Position numbers and translations under genes: made by a program. A DNA stretch of 64,000 nucleotides from Lumbricus terrestris. Taxonomy: Eukaryota > Annelida > Clitellata > Crassiclitellata > Lumbricidae. The notes beneath the pieces are model-generated. The model searched no databases. It saw only the letters and a list, made by a program, of their open reading frames with translations, and was not told the origin of the DNA. How positions within the stretch are numbered: position 1 is the stretch's first letter; each line of letters begins with the position of its first letter. The stretch lies in assembly GCA_949752735.1 (NCBI GenBank), contig OX457051.1, positions 371,001 through 435,000 on the forward strand, written 5' to 3'. Positions 1 to 12,100 of this stretch are shown here, one piece after another.

Positions 1-79
1 GAGAAGGTAGTTGATGTTAGCAGTTATTGGTGAAGCTGTAGGCTATTAGCTTCACCAACAACTGCTAAAGAACCAACGG

Positions 80-345
80 AAAAATCTTAAGAATCTAATG
101 ACGACACTAACCCTAATACTAAGCCTAACCGACCCTCACGACGCAAAAATGTTAAGAATCTAATGACGACACTAACCCTAACACTAATCCTAACCGACCC
201 TCACGACGCAAAAATGTTAAGAATCTAATGACGACACTAACCCTAATACTAAGCCTAACCGACCCTGACGACGCAAAAATCTGAAGAATCTAATGACGAC
301 ACTAACCCTAACACTAACCCTAACCGACCCTCACGACGCGAAACG
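80..345. repeat. 65-bp minisatellite with telomere-like CCCTAA words
   Basis: The block GAATCTAATGACGAC recurs at 91, 156, 221 and 286, an exact 65-bp period, with a decayed unit up to about 345. Each unit holds degenerate CTAACCCTAA-type words, resembling the CCCTAA telomere repeat broken up by other sequence. It is better described as a local minisatellite than as a telomere. Confidence 0.9.
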
Positions 346-1033
346 TTACCCTATACGCGAACGACACCATGCTTAAATTTACCTATAAAGAGCCGTAAAG
401 TGACACATAATTACCTGTCGAAATGTTCCTCCATACGTAGGGTAATTATTTGTAAGAAATTTGAAACGTTTTACATTGCAATTCGTGTAAAATTGTGAGA
501 GCCTGCCGACGCGCACGTGTTGTTGACAGTTTAGAAAGGGATGGTCAGAAATTGTACTCCACAACCTTCTCCCCCCCTATATGGTCTTCGCGTCTTCCAC
601 GATGTAATCATTGTATTCCTCTATAGCCGGCTTACGAAATTGCCTAGAGAATGCTTATAAGCCACCCGGTGGGTTCTACAAGTTCCTCAGGTCTTTTTTC
701 TTTGGTCGTGACTGGGTTGGGAGCGCCTCTGAGTAGTTTCTTGAAGGAGCGCTATGTAAATGCTCTGAATGAATGACTGAATTAATGAATCGCACGCACA
801 GTCTTAGGAAAGGTTTGTGAAAATGACAACCGAGTCTGCTTGCCATACGTACAGCGATGAGAGGAGGACTCACTACCATTGGCTATTAGCGGCAGTCGGT
901 GGCAAAAGTTGGGAGGGACCGTCCCAAGTCTATCGTCGAAAGTTGGAGGGGCGTCCCGAACCTCTCAGAAATTGGGGAACGCGTCCCGTGGGTCCCATAG
1001 GGTGGTTGCGTTTATGCTAGAGGGCCTAGAGTC
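346..1033. other. Intergenic; only a LINE-like 3-prime tail seen
   Basis: No gene is seen. At about 728-800 the paired word GAGCGCCTCT and GGAGCGCTATGTAAATG, followed by GAATGAATGACTGAATTAATGAAT-type repeats, looks like the 3-prime end of an L2/CR1-type LINE on the + strand. The remainder has no recognisable content. Confidence 0.4.
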
Positions 1034-1557
1034 GGACCTGCGTGAAATGTTGATCTAGTTTTGAAATTGGTGTTTACGCTTGCGAACTAACAAAATATTA
1101 TTAGACCTACTCTTGCACTGAGCATGTGCATTGCGGCTTTTCTTCTAATTGCCATAGAATTTACCACCGACAATAACAATGCGATCTTCCAGCAGCAACC
1201 GCGTGTATTCTATGATCTTACTGTGTAAGCTTACTTATTGTGTAGCCTGTATGAGCGGCTGATTGAATACTTGTAAGTCGATGATGCGTAGACTATTGTA
1301 GTTCCTATACAATACATGCACGCATCATGACCTTAGTAGTCGATGATAGAACAAGCTCCACGGTTTCCGACTTCAGCCCATGACTATAATAGTCGTTTGG
1401 ATGTCTAACTTACAGTAATGTATTAATGTGGTCATTAATCCTTGTAATTACGCTGGAGTTTGACGACTGATTACTGTGTAGACTTAACAACCCCAGCAGC
1501 ACGCCTATTCTCTGATTTAAAAAAAATCATTCTGCAGATACGTTTGAATTTCAAGAC

Positions 1558-1621
1558 TATTATATATATATATAATATATATTATATATATTATATATAT
1601 ATATAATTATATATATTGTAT
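1558..1621. repeat. (TA)n low-complexity tract
   Basis: About 60 bp of alternating TA with small interruptions. The corresponding place in copy B (about 24870-24905) is much shorter, so the tract has changed length since duplication. Confidence 0.85.
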
Positions 1622-2520
1622 ATCTGATATGAAAATATGTGTACATAACATGGCGTTTAAATGTTTTCCTTTTTCTGATGGCAATGTGATTATAAGCCCC
1701 AGAGTTTACAGTAGGCATAGCCTATGTCTTTGTCAATTCGTACACAAGAGAGAAAACAGTACTGTTGCATGTGATACGACATGTACGAGTAGGCCTGAAC
1801 CGCTTGGCAATAGTCATATGTTTGTCAAACGCTTCTGAAAGACCATTGAAAACTCAGTTGATCTTTGTGCCGTAAACTAACATTGAACGGATGCCTGGTT
1901 GAATGGTTGATTCACGTGGATCTACTTCGCGTGACGTCCATTCAAACGGATATCCGCCGTAAAGAGAAGAGGTCTCCAAGAGGAACATCATCAGGACTTA
2001 GGAAGAAAGGGTTGAGGAGGAAAGATCTATTAGTGGAGAAGCTAGACACGAAAGGCATGGACGACAAAATTTAATTAAGATTTAATGATTTTCTGCCTCT
2101 TATAGTTTGATATAATCGGAAGACTGCGGCATGCAACCATTTTATCCCTACACCTGTTGTAAGGTCATAGGCTAACCGGTTTATGCTCATTTTGATAGAT
2201 TGGTGTGTTGAAAAAACACCATAGTCTGAAATTAAAACGAACTTTTTCTCTTGTTACGAATCTCCATTTCAGCGAAACTTTCGTTTGAGAGTCTAGTTAG
2301 TTATCCGTGAAACCATCGCCATCCATTGGACATCTGCGAATTTAGAGCGGATTCTACTCGGAGAATATTTCTGAAAACAAAATACAGGTATGAACGACAT
2401 TAGGATCGTATTGGTGATCTTAATCTTCAGACTTCTAAAGCGCCACTCGACAGCCACTCGTCAGCCAGGCGCAGGGGATCGGAGAAGGCGGAGTAGCTGT
2501 CAGAGAAGGTGTCTTGTGGG
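1622..2520. other. Upstream region of gene A; no gene seen
   Basis: Unique-looking DNA shared with copy B (about 24900-25880). Short ORFs here are not conserved as proteins between copies because small indels break them. A first non-coding exon and the promoter of gene A may lie here, since a splice acceptor precedes the start codon at 4213, but I cannot place them. Confidence 0.4.
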
Positions 2521-2525
2521 CAGGG

Positions 2526-2672
2526 CGCAACAAGAAGATTTTCCTGAGGCGCTCATACTGTAAGCGCCGAAGGCGCGAGGCTGCGAGTACCGAAGGTACG
2601 AAGCCCATACCGACTAGGGGTCTGGGGAGCGTCGCAAGCTCCCCCAGCGGGGTCTGGGCTGAGCCCTAGAAA
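2526..2672 (+). repeat. Hairpin-rich GC element, copy A
   Basis: A GC-rich block in AT-rich DNA made of consecutive small hairpins: GGCGCTCATACTGTAAGCGCC, GGCGCGAGGCTGCGAGTACC, and GGGGAGC...GCTCCCC with a 7-base loop. The copy B version at 25909-26032 ends in a palindrome, CTGGGGCTGAGCCCCAG. It resembles a structured repeat or small mobile element, but I cannot name the family. Confidence 0.5.
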
Positions 2673-3159
2673 CCAACGCATTTTAAACTGTTGACATTAG
2701 CTAGAGCAGGTTTCAGGCTCTTGTTTGCCCAATCATTCTAGCTGTATAGGAGCGCTTGTACAAATGCATAAAAGCATTTAGAACCAATGCACATTTTCGC
2801 AATAGTCGCACTTTTAAAAGCCCTGGGGTGTGTTCCCTCCTCAACATAAATTTTCTTACAAATTAATTTCCACTCTGCAATGGTAGCGTGCAAGGCTGTA
2901 ATTTTAACGAAATTTCTCATAATTTCATTGCTGAAAGACATGACTTAAGACTTCAATAAATGTCCCTACCACTGTTTAAATTTCTTGAATTTCCATACTG
3001 TAATTGTAGACTTTGAGCTGCCATCTTGATAAAGGTGCTCATTTTTTAATGTTGGTAGTCATATATTGTAGCTTAAGGCTGAAAGTGGTTTTAAGATGCG
3101 GTGAGACCAAGGTGAAACCAATGTGAACATTATCTTTGTCATGACTTTCATATGTTGAA

Positions 3160-3440
3160 ACTTTTGCGGGGTGGGGCGGCATGGAGGGGTGGGATATGGG
3201 GTGGGGTATGCCTGACTTGGGGTGGATGTGGGGTGGGGTCGAACGGTTGGGTATGGGCTGAAGTGAGCCAGGTGGGGCGAAGTGGGAAGGAGTGTTGGGC
3301 GAAAAACCGAAATTTACTCAGACGAATAGGCTGTTTAGGAGCGGTGCGGAGTGAAGCGGGGTTGGGGCGCGGTTCGGGCGGAAATGGGGCGGGGTGGGGC
3401 GGTGTGGGATGTGGTGAGGGCGGTTGAAATATTGGGTTGT
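3160..3440 (+). repeat. G-rich (GGGGTGGGG) tract, copy A
   Basis: About 280 bp with repeated GGGGTGGGG, GTGGGGCGG and similar runs on the + strand. It has many groups of three or more G separated by short loops, so quadruplex formation is plausible. ORFs across it are low-complexity artefacts. It lies about 0.8-1 kb upstream of the start codon of gene A and is conserved in copy B. Confidence 0.8.
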
Positions 3441-3506
3441 AGTGCGCCGAGTAGGGTCAAAGTGGGAAGAAAGGGTCAAAGTGAAAACAAGTGAATCATT
3501 ATTTTT

Positions 3507-3990
3507 TTAAATTTCAGATGTTGAGCATTTTACAGAATGGAGTGTAGCGTAGGGGTGGGAATGGGGTGGAGTTGGCCGAAATTGTGTGGAGGTGGGTAAG
3601 GGTTGGACGGTAGAGGTGTGGGGTTGAAGTGAAGCGGGTGCGTTCCAAGTGAGGAGGAGGAAGGAAGCTTGAACGTGTCGCATAGTCAAGGGAGCCCCAT
3701 TCCAGTTTGATAGACCAACCAAAGGGAACGAATGCCTCTGCATTGTTGCAGAGCGAGTGAAAGGAACCAGTAAGTCACCATGGACAGCAGAGCGCAGTGC
3801 GCGGCGGCCTATGCAAGTGTAAAGAGGGTGGCAAAGCTCACACAGATAAGAGGGTGCCCAAACTGATAGGCATCGCCACACCAAAGATGCAATCCTAAAT
3901 GCAATCGTTTTGTAAAATAGCATAGACTCCGTGTAATAGTTTATAATATTAACAAATGGTTCTTTCCTGATCAATAACACCTACTCTCTT
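3507..3990 (-). pseudogene. LINE reverse transcriptase C-terminal fragment, copy A
   Basis: A minus-strand ORF of 157 residues contains WRCLSVWAPSYLCEL, RRALRS and SATMQRHSF...GLSNWNG. This is the typical C-terminal tail that follows reverse transcriptase in CR1/Jockey-like LINEs (leucine-rich APSYL motif, then RR.LRS, then the G...WN motif). No catalytic RT motifs are present, so it is a dead 5-prime-truncated copy. It lies just upstream of exon 1 of gene A and was present before the segmental duplication. Confidence 0.7.
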
Positions 3991-4212
3991 AGACTAACAA
4001 AGGACTAGGCCTACACATCAAAATAAGGACAGAGAAGAATGGAAGACCTTATCGCCCAATGTGCGCACAGCACCGGGAAGAGACTAAGGTCTAAAGTAAG
4101 GTATCTTAGACTACCTTGGCAATGCACAATCTTACATTTGGTCTAAATAATGTCTAGTTTCTGACACACAGTTAAAGCAAGCTCTTAATTAAATCTGCAG
4201 ATCCAGCTGAAG

Positions 4213-4804
4213 ATGAGTCATCCATTCACAATCGAATATATGAGGGAAGGCGAAATGGTTTCATCTGACATCGACGCACATGTTGAAAGAAAGCAAGATA
4301 ATCGACATCAAGAATCATTGGAGAACAGAGGAAAAGAGATCAATTCAATACCTAAAACAAGTAGATGCGAGAGTCAGTCGCCGGTAATCGGTGGATGCCA
4401 GACCGATCCAGATGCAGAGGATCTGGAAGCCATGGAACAAGTAAAGGAGGAGATGAATGTAACCATCACAGATGATGAAAGAGTGAGTTTCTTCAATATC
4501 CTGAGTATGGGAATGAGACACAGGATGGAAATCTTTGCCAATGAAGCAAACATCGTGGGTTTGACTTACCTGGTCAAACCATCAATCAACAAAATTGGTT
4601 CCATCATCCGTAAGATTGTGTGGACGATGCTTCTACTCTTTGGAACAGGTTTCATGGTTTTCCAGATCTATGATCGCATATCTTATTATCAGACATATCC
4701 AACCATCGTCGACTATCGAGTGGCTTACAACCGATCTCTACGCTTTCCTACGGTGACCATCTGCCCAGAGACTATAATCAGTAAAAAAAATCTCCTCTCA
4801 TTGG
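4213..4804 (+). CDS. Gene A exon 1 (N-terminus, TM1)
   Basis: Encodes residues 1-197 plus one base of codon 198. The start was chosen because it follows an acceptor-like AAATCTGCAG and the same ATG context is kept in genes B and C. The donor is TTGG|GTAAGT. It contains the charged cytoplasmic segment, TM1 and the FPTVTIC motif. Confidence 0.93.
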
Positions 4805-6039
4805 GTAAGTAAATCAGTATAGCAATTATTATAACAATTTTTATTGCACTTGCTTTTCGTTTCATAAATGCACTTGATTTGGCCCGTAAGTGTTGCTGCC
4901 TGTTGAACACATGTTATACGAATTTCTGTTTCATTAATTTTTCTATTCTCTTCTTTTCTTCTTCTCTTTTATATTAAAAGTGACTCAGCTAAGTACAACC
5001 TTTATTACTTTATTTCTCCGAAATGGGGCAGCTATAAAATGCAGTAGGGCCTATAACATAATTATGATAAAGGTAATAATAAAGTTATGTTCTGTTCCTA
5101 GTCATCCTCGGTGTACGAGGTTCGGCCGCATCATGCACGATGTTCCTCCAATGATTCATGTCCTCCGTCATTCTTAACATTTCTGCCATGTGCAGACCCG
5201 TAGATGTCTTTATGTTATCTAGCCAATTCCTTCTTGACCTTCCTCTTCCTCTATCTCCAGGAATTGTGCCCTGCGTGATCTCATTCTCTATGCATGTCCC
5301 TTCTTTCTCATGATGTGACCGAAGTATATCATTTTTCTTTCTTTAATAAAGTAGGCTCTAGCAATATAGATGAAAATATATAATGTAAAACGAATGCCAA
5401 TAAATGCAATGCATCCTAGCAATGAAATCCTTTCTCATGAGAAGGTCAGAGCGTGAAATTTCAAGGTTGTATGAACGTGGATCCAAAGAGTATTGTGATT
5501 TATGAACTTGTGAGAGTAAACCATGGAGGACATGCCTAGGGTTAGCCAAACAGTGGCAAATGGAGCGCGGTTGGTTTCGACGCACACCTCTTCGAAAGTA
5601 GGAGAGTTGTGGAGCAAGGATCCAAGCTGTATAAGTTTTTGCATCACAGAATTAAGCCGTTAACGCTTGCTCAAATTAGCAAACCCCCACCAAGCAGAAG
5701 AGGAGCAGCCCTGGAGAATGTCCACAATTGGGTCATTTTTACATTTTAAGGACTTGTAGTGCATAATTATACATATATATATATATAATTATATATATAT
5801 ATATTGTTGCTATAGTCCGAAACAGCAGTGTTTCATGAGCCGAGATAGTTTTTTGCAATATTATAATCACAAGAATCAACCGCAAAAAATTTAGTAATTT
5901 CCCTAGTTTTTGAAAGTGTCCCAATTCGGGCAATAGCGGCCTAAATTGGGACAACGCATGTGGAGCATTGGAACACAACTGACCTGGTTCTAATCATATC
6001 TAATAGAGTGTAATATTATTAGTAGCAGTTGTTGTTGTT

Positions 6040-6130
<91 letters not shown>

Positions 6131-9100
6131 TAGCAGTAGCAGCAGTAGCAGCAGCAGCAGTACCTATTGTTAGGGATTCATTAAAGATAACTGCTAAAAC
6201 TGTTGAGATTTCTGAAGAGCAAGTCTTAAGTATTTTTATGGGGATACCATCAGGCAGGTCCTGAACATTTAGAGGAATCAAGGGAATTGATAAACAAGAA
6301 ATAAATATTAACTTCACCTGACGCTATTGGGTTCAGATAGATAGAATTTAGAACAGGTGCATTGAGGTAGTCAGTATATCTCACTGGAACCGGCTGTATT
6401 TTAGATGCAAGTTGGGGGTCCACATTACAAAAGTAATGGTTACACTTTTCAGCTATAATTATTATGTGCTGGATCCGTAATGTCTTCACCATGATTATTA
6501 ATAAATTATCCTGAATAGTATCATTATATGTATTTCTACCTGCAATTATGTTTAGGGTTTTCCACGTCTTTTGCAGATTATTTTTTATAGAGCTCCAATT
6601 TATTAGCATAGTAATTTTTTTCGGCTGCACGCAGGAGAGATGTGAGTTTATTTCTATACGTTTTTCAGTTTTAAAGTAATACTAGAGTTTTAAAATGTTT
6701 CAGGTCCGGCAGCAAAAAGTATTGCTTCAATCCGTTTTCCGCCTGCCTTGGACTTTGGATTAGAAACTGAAAAGAGAACACTAAACTTTCAAAAGTCGGA
6801 TTTTGATTGGCCGTTCCTCTACGAAGTCATGACCGTAAAAATTGAAGATTGGATGCTCGATGTAAGACTATGGATCACATTACTAGAGTTCTATAGACTT
6901 GAAGGGCTTTAATCACTTTATCGTAGGCAGTGCGACACAACGAGCAAGAACGTTATGTACACTGTGTCCGGAAAAAGGGAACCGTTTTCTAAACATGAAA
7001 ATAATGAGTAAACATTCCTTCTATTTTTAAAATTCAAGCACCGTTTTAATCCTGACATGCTCATCTGATATTGGTGAATTGTGAGTTCCAGTCATATAAG
7101 ATGATGTCATAATTAGTCGGGTCAATCTGCGACATGACCCGGAACAAATTGCAAGAAAGCGTTTTATGATGATTTTATGGTATATTGGGTCTGGTGATAA
7201 ACATACTAAAAGTTTCCCAAAATCGCACCACGGCAAGTGGTCTAATTTTGGCGCCCTTGCCAGACAGTCGTTCGAGGCCACCCGTGGGAGATGATCGTTC
7301 TCTTAGCGTTTCTTTTGCCAGACGAATGCTGGCAATGCGAGGGGAGAATAGAGCAAAGAGAAGAGGTTCGTAGTGTGCGGGTTGGGACTGGACGACGGCT
7401 GGAGAACACGCGACGACGACAATGGAACAGCGGATGGTAGGGGCAGCCTCCCTCGTGTGTACGGTTCGTAGGGGTGCGCTGATTGATGCGCCATGGATAG
7501 CAAACTCTTCTTTTGTCTGAGTGTTCCCGGCAGGTGCCCGTATATATATGCCTGGCTTCTGTTGAGAGACGATACTGGAATGAACCCCCTCCAGCGCCGT
7601 TTGATGTCAGTCTGTGATGGAGATGATGCTGATGATGATGTGGATGGGTTGGCGGAGGATGGGATTGCGCAGGATGGATTCCATTCGCCTTCTAACCCGT
7701 TCCAATTCTCGTCCGCCTCCGCCACCGAAAGATTCACCCATTTCCGAGACATGTTTCCATTGCATACATCACTTCACATTTAGCAATTTCAACATTCTGG
7801 CCGCCATTTTCCAGCCAATTTGGTTTTCTTCTAGTGCTATATATGTGTCTTTGATTCTATTGCATGCCTAGAACCCATACATCTTAATTTTAATTGCAAA
7901 ATCGTGCTCATATCACATACAATACCCGACTTACAGCCTTTTAAGCAATAGACGGCCATTTTGGCCGCCATCTTGTTTTCCTATGCAACCGCTATAAATC
8001 AAGCTTGCTAACCACGATTTTCGTTCTCAGGAGGGTCGAATTAGTCTAGAAAAGCATGTTAGCAAATGATTACATGATTTGCTCCTAACAGTATCATTTC
8101 CAGATTCCATGCCTAGTCCAATTGGCGGCCATCTTTTTTCCCGCCAAAATTAGACCACTTGCTGTGGTCCGATTTTGGGAAACTTTTAGTATGTTAAACA
8201 CCAGACCCAATATACCAGAAAATCATCATAAAACGCCTTCTTACAATTTCGCGGATCATTACGTAGATTGACCCGACTATACAACCTTTTGAATCAATTA
8301 TAGGCCGCCATTTTGGCCGCCATCTTGTTTTTCCATGCAACCGCTAAAAATTAAGCTTGCTAACCACGATTTTCGTTCTCAGGAGGGTCGAATTAGTCTA
8401 GAAACGCATGTTAGCAAATTATTACATGATTTGCTCCTAACTGTATCATTTCCAGATTCCATGCCTAGTCCAATTGGCGGCCATCTTTTTTCCCGCCAAA
8501 ATTAGACCACTTGCCGTGGTGCGATTTTGGGAAACTTTTAGTATGTTCATCACCAGACCCAATATACCATAAAATCATCATAAAACGCTTTCTTGCAATT
8601 TGTTCCTGGTTCACCGAAGTTTTTTCGTAGATTGACCCGACTAAATGAGGTCATTTACATCAAAACTGAAATTTAAAGGACAGTAGAAACACAAAACTAT
8701 CTATGTCAGATTTGTGGGTAGATCTTAGAAACGGTTTCTAAGATCTACCGATAAGAAACCCATGGTGCAAGATGAATTATTCAGATTTCATTTTAATAAA
8801 TAATAAATTCTTCGAAGGTTTTGAGGGAGCAATTCTTTGGAAAGACACTGGCAGAACTAAACCCAGATGAATATGCCCACTCCTCTTCCCAAGGGCGGAG
8901 ACTTTGTCTACAACTTGCAAGGGACGAACGAGGGGCCGAAGGAAGGACGCAAGATTTTGGGCGGACGATTGGCTGAGTCCCCGACGAAATGTTCCATCTT
9001 TTTGCCCTCCAAATTTTCTGACGATCTTTTTTAGCCATTTGGCCGAAATCTCAATGGAAAAAAGAAAATTCTCTCTGTCAAAACATTTGATGACTTTTTA

Positions 9101-12100
9101 GTTATTTGGTCAAAATCTCCTCAAAAACATACCATTTTTTCCTGCCCGTTATAAAACGTTGTAACGTCGCCAATGTGTTCACGAAGTGTACATGTCCCAA
9201 CACTCAACGATTGAGAGGGGGACAGATGCATGGACGGTCCCCACCACATAGGCTACATTGAGGAGGACCGTCCCCCTAAGTCTCCGCCCATGCCTCTTTC
9301 TTCTACTCACAGTTCTCACCGTATGAATGAAATTATAGTCAGGAATAATAACAGTGTCTTCCACGGAAACCTCTAGCCAAATTTCAGACAGAGCAAACAC
9401 AGTAACCGGAAGACAGCTGAGTATATTGCGAATTTCCGGCAGCCTAGGAGACTGATTTCTACAGCATAGTGCAACCGAGATAATTTCGACACATAATTAT
9501 ATGGATTTGAATTTAGTCTCAAGCCAACTTAAATTTCTGAGTAAGGGCTGTTCCGATTTTCAAAGTAATCGTGATCAGGTCCATATCAATGTCATCTGGT
9601 ATCACTCTGGCATCATATTCATCAGAAAATGCTCCATGTAGGCTACACGATAATCGCCAAGCAAGTTGCAGTTTATGTAGTCAACAGTAAGAGATAACTG
9701 TTATCTCTTTAAAATCAGACTCGTCACGTGACATGCTAAAACGTCATATTATATGCACATCAACAAATCGACAGCGGCATGGGTATCACTGGATTTATAT
9801 TAATAGCAATTAAAATGAAAAGCACTGCACTAATTATGAAGGGAAGATACATGTAAGTAAATCAGTAGATTTCAACAACTGAATGCATAATAGCCTACCG
9901 TGTTACCTAGTTCTGTGCCGGCTTTAAGGATATCGACCCAGTCCGTAGAGTTCAAGGATTGCATAAATCTAACTTTATGGTCATCAGTTACTTAGTGAGA
10001 TGTCACTTTCTTACTCTTTTTAGGGAGTTTGATGGGACCAAAATAAGGCTATGCTATGATTGTCCTCACTCATTTGTCAAGTTCAGTGGTCCAATTGGTT
10101 TTAGCCAAAGTGAAGTTATATCCTCATTTATATTATCTATCCAGGGCAGTCTCGGTATGCCTTGTTTCCCTTCAAATTCTGTCGGATTCTATGAGCTGAC
10201 TTTCATTCTCTCATGCAAAATTATCGCACCACTTAGGTCCGTGAGAAGACTCACCTAGGTGACTAATATACATGTTTTACATTAATTCGAGTATTACCAA
10301 CGATTTTTCAGTGTACGTTCGGGAATCAACCATGCCATTCAAGTGATGCCATTAAACAGATAGCGACTGTTGGTGGATATTGCTTATCATTTAACCCAGG
10401 TAAGCAAGCAGCGGTCCTCAGTGAACCTAAAAGGCAACGTGTTAGTCTCTTAGACGAAGACGAAATTCATCAACATAAGTTTTCGCTCACTGTTGTAGAC
10501 CAAACATAGCATCTTTCGGATTCTTTTTGTGATTAGACTTCTCCTGTTCCTATGATATCTTGTTCAACAACGACCTCCGTGTTTGTCCTATGACCATGGG
10601 CGGAGTTTATCAGGGGCTAAGCCCCCCAAAGAAGACCCAGATTCATTTTTTTTCACCATGTAAATGGTATCTTTCCCCGGGCTTAGCCCCCCCAGAAAGG
10701 CTTTAGCCCCTCTAAGAACCGAAACCAAACTCCGCCCATGCCTATGACTAATGAAATACATTATTTAACGGTGATTGAGTAATGGTGTCACCCGTAATTT
10801 TTATTAATCTCTCTGCAGCATAGAAATCTGGAGATTACGATTTCGTAATTTTTCTACAGCCTCATGCGATTGATCAAAATTACAATAATTCTTGCTAGGC
10901 GCCTCCTTAATGCAAACTCCGCATATTTTAGATTGGATTTAGATCAAGTCTGTGTTGCTTTACACAGCAGAAGGTTAGTCAAAACTGTGCGTGCGATGAA
11001 ATATTTTAAAATTTAAACCCAGTGCTTGAAAATTAAGTCCTTACTTTTAATGTGCAGATTAATTTATGGTGTCGGCAAAAAGCTTATTGATTTTCAAGTC
11101 TATTTTATGTTCCATGGTTTTGAAGCAATGATATTGTAAATGCGTTTGTGACATATTCTTAAGATTGTGTTGGGCCTGCCAAACATTTATTTTGTAATTT
11201 TAAGTTACTGCGAATTACGTGACGACTCATCCTGGAGCAAATAACGGACTTCATCTTGTGCTGTGGGTCAACCAATCTGATAGCTTCATAACGATGTCAC
11301 CAGCTGTTGGATTCAAGGTAAGCGTACGATGCTTAGCAAACTTCTCAATGAATCTCTGTACTTTCCTCGTTGCAATGTGAAGCGATATTAATGTATCGCT
11401 CTCATCGTGTCCTTCGAATGTAATTTTTATGACAAAAGCTGTTTAGTCATTGAATAACCAAGTCCGTGATTAACTGTAGGGATAGACTTAAATCAATGGA
11501 TTATTATAGATTGTACTATTTCTGTAGATGTAAATCACGCAATAGAAGTAGTTGTCTAAACCGACGAAATTGATAAGGTACAAAAGAAGAATGAAAATAA
11601 ATAGGCTACACAGCTGTGGAATGTAACAAAGTATCGTATAATGTCTTCATTTTTAAAAATTAAATAAATTTTTTGGTAAATTTTTGAAAGCTCTGTTGCT
11701 AATGACAATCTTTTGGGCAGGTCCTCCCATTGTTTCGCTTGAAGTAAGATCATGCAAATTTTCATTTCAGCCACGGTTAATTCCAAAGTTCCAGAGGCTT
11801 TTCTAAAATCAGAATTCACCATGCTGTTTTGCAGGTTGTTCTACATGATCCTTATGACGAGCCTTTTGTGCCGGACCTTGGATTCCGAGTTGGAACGGGC
11901 GTTTCAACATCCGTCCCGTTTTCACTTAGAAACGTAGGTTAATCAACATCAACAAAATAATTGTCTTGATAGCTTTATACTATTTATTTAATATTGTGCT
12001 ATAATAGTATCATCATGCTTTCGTGAGCCATAATATTTAGATTCTTATTGAAGACCTTTGTTGGTTCAGACCTTTCCGTTTGCACATTATTTGCATTTCT

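Noticed and set aside
80..345. True chromosome end
   Set aside because: Telomere-like words are degenerate and set in a 65-bp unit, and non-repetitive sequence lies on the left side (1-60).
3152..3427. Gly/Trp-rich ORF, conserved at 26509
   Set aside because: Translation of a G-rich tandem tract; codon pattern is low complexity and no domain is visible.
7303..7752. 149-residue minus-strand ORF and overlapping plus-strand ORFs
   Set aside because: They lie inside a foldback transposon, overlap each other on both strands and show no known motif. I leave them as part of the element.
9959..10258. 99-codon ORF conserved in both copies, considered as an extra channel exon
   Set aside because: Exon 2 ends in phase 0 and exon 3 begins in phase 0 with the expected WMLD-CTF junction. 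The ORF has no family motif and would interrupt it.
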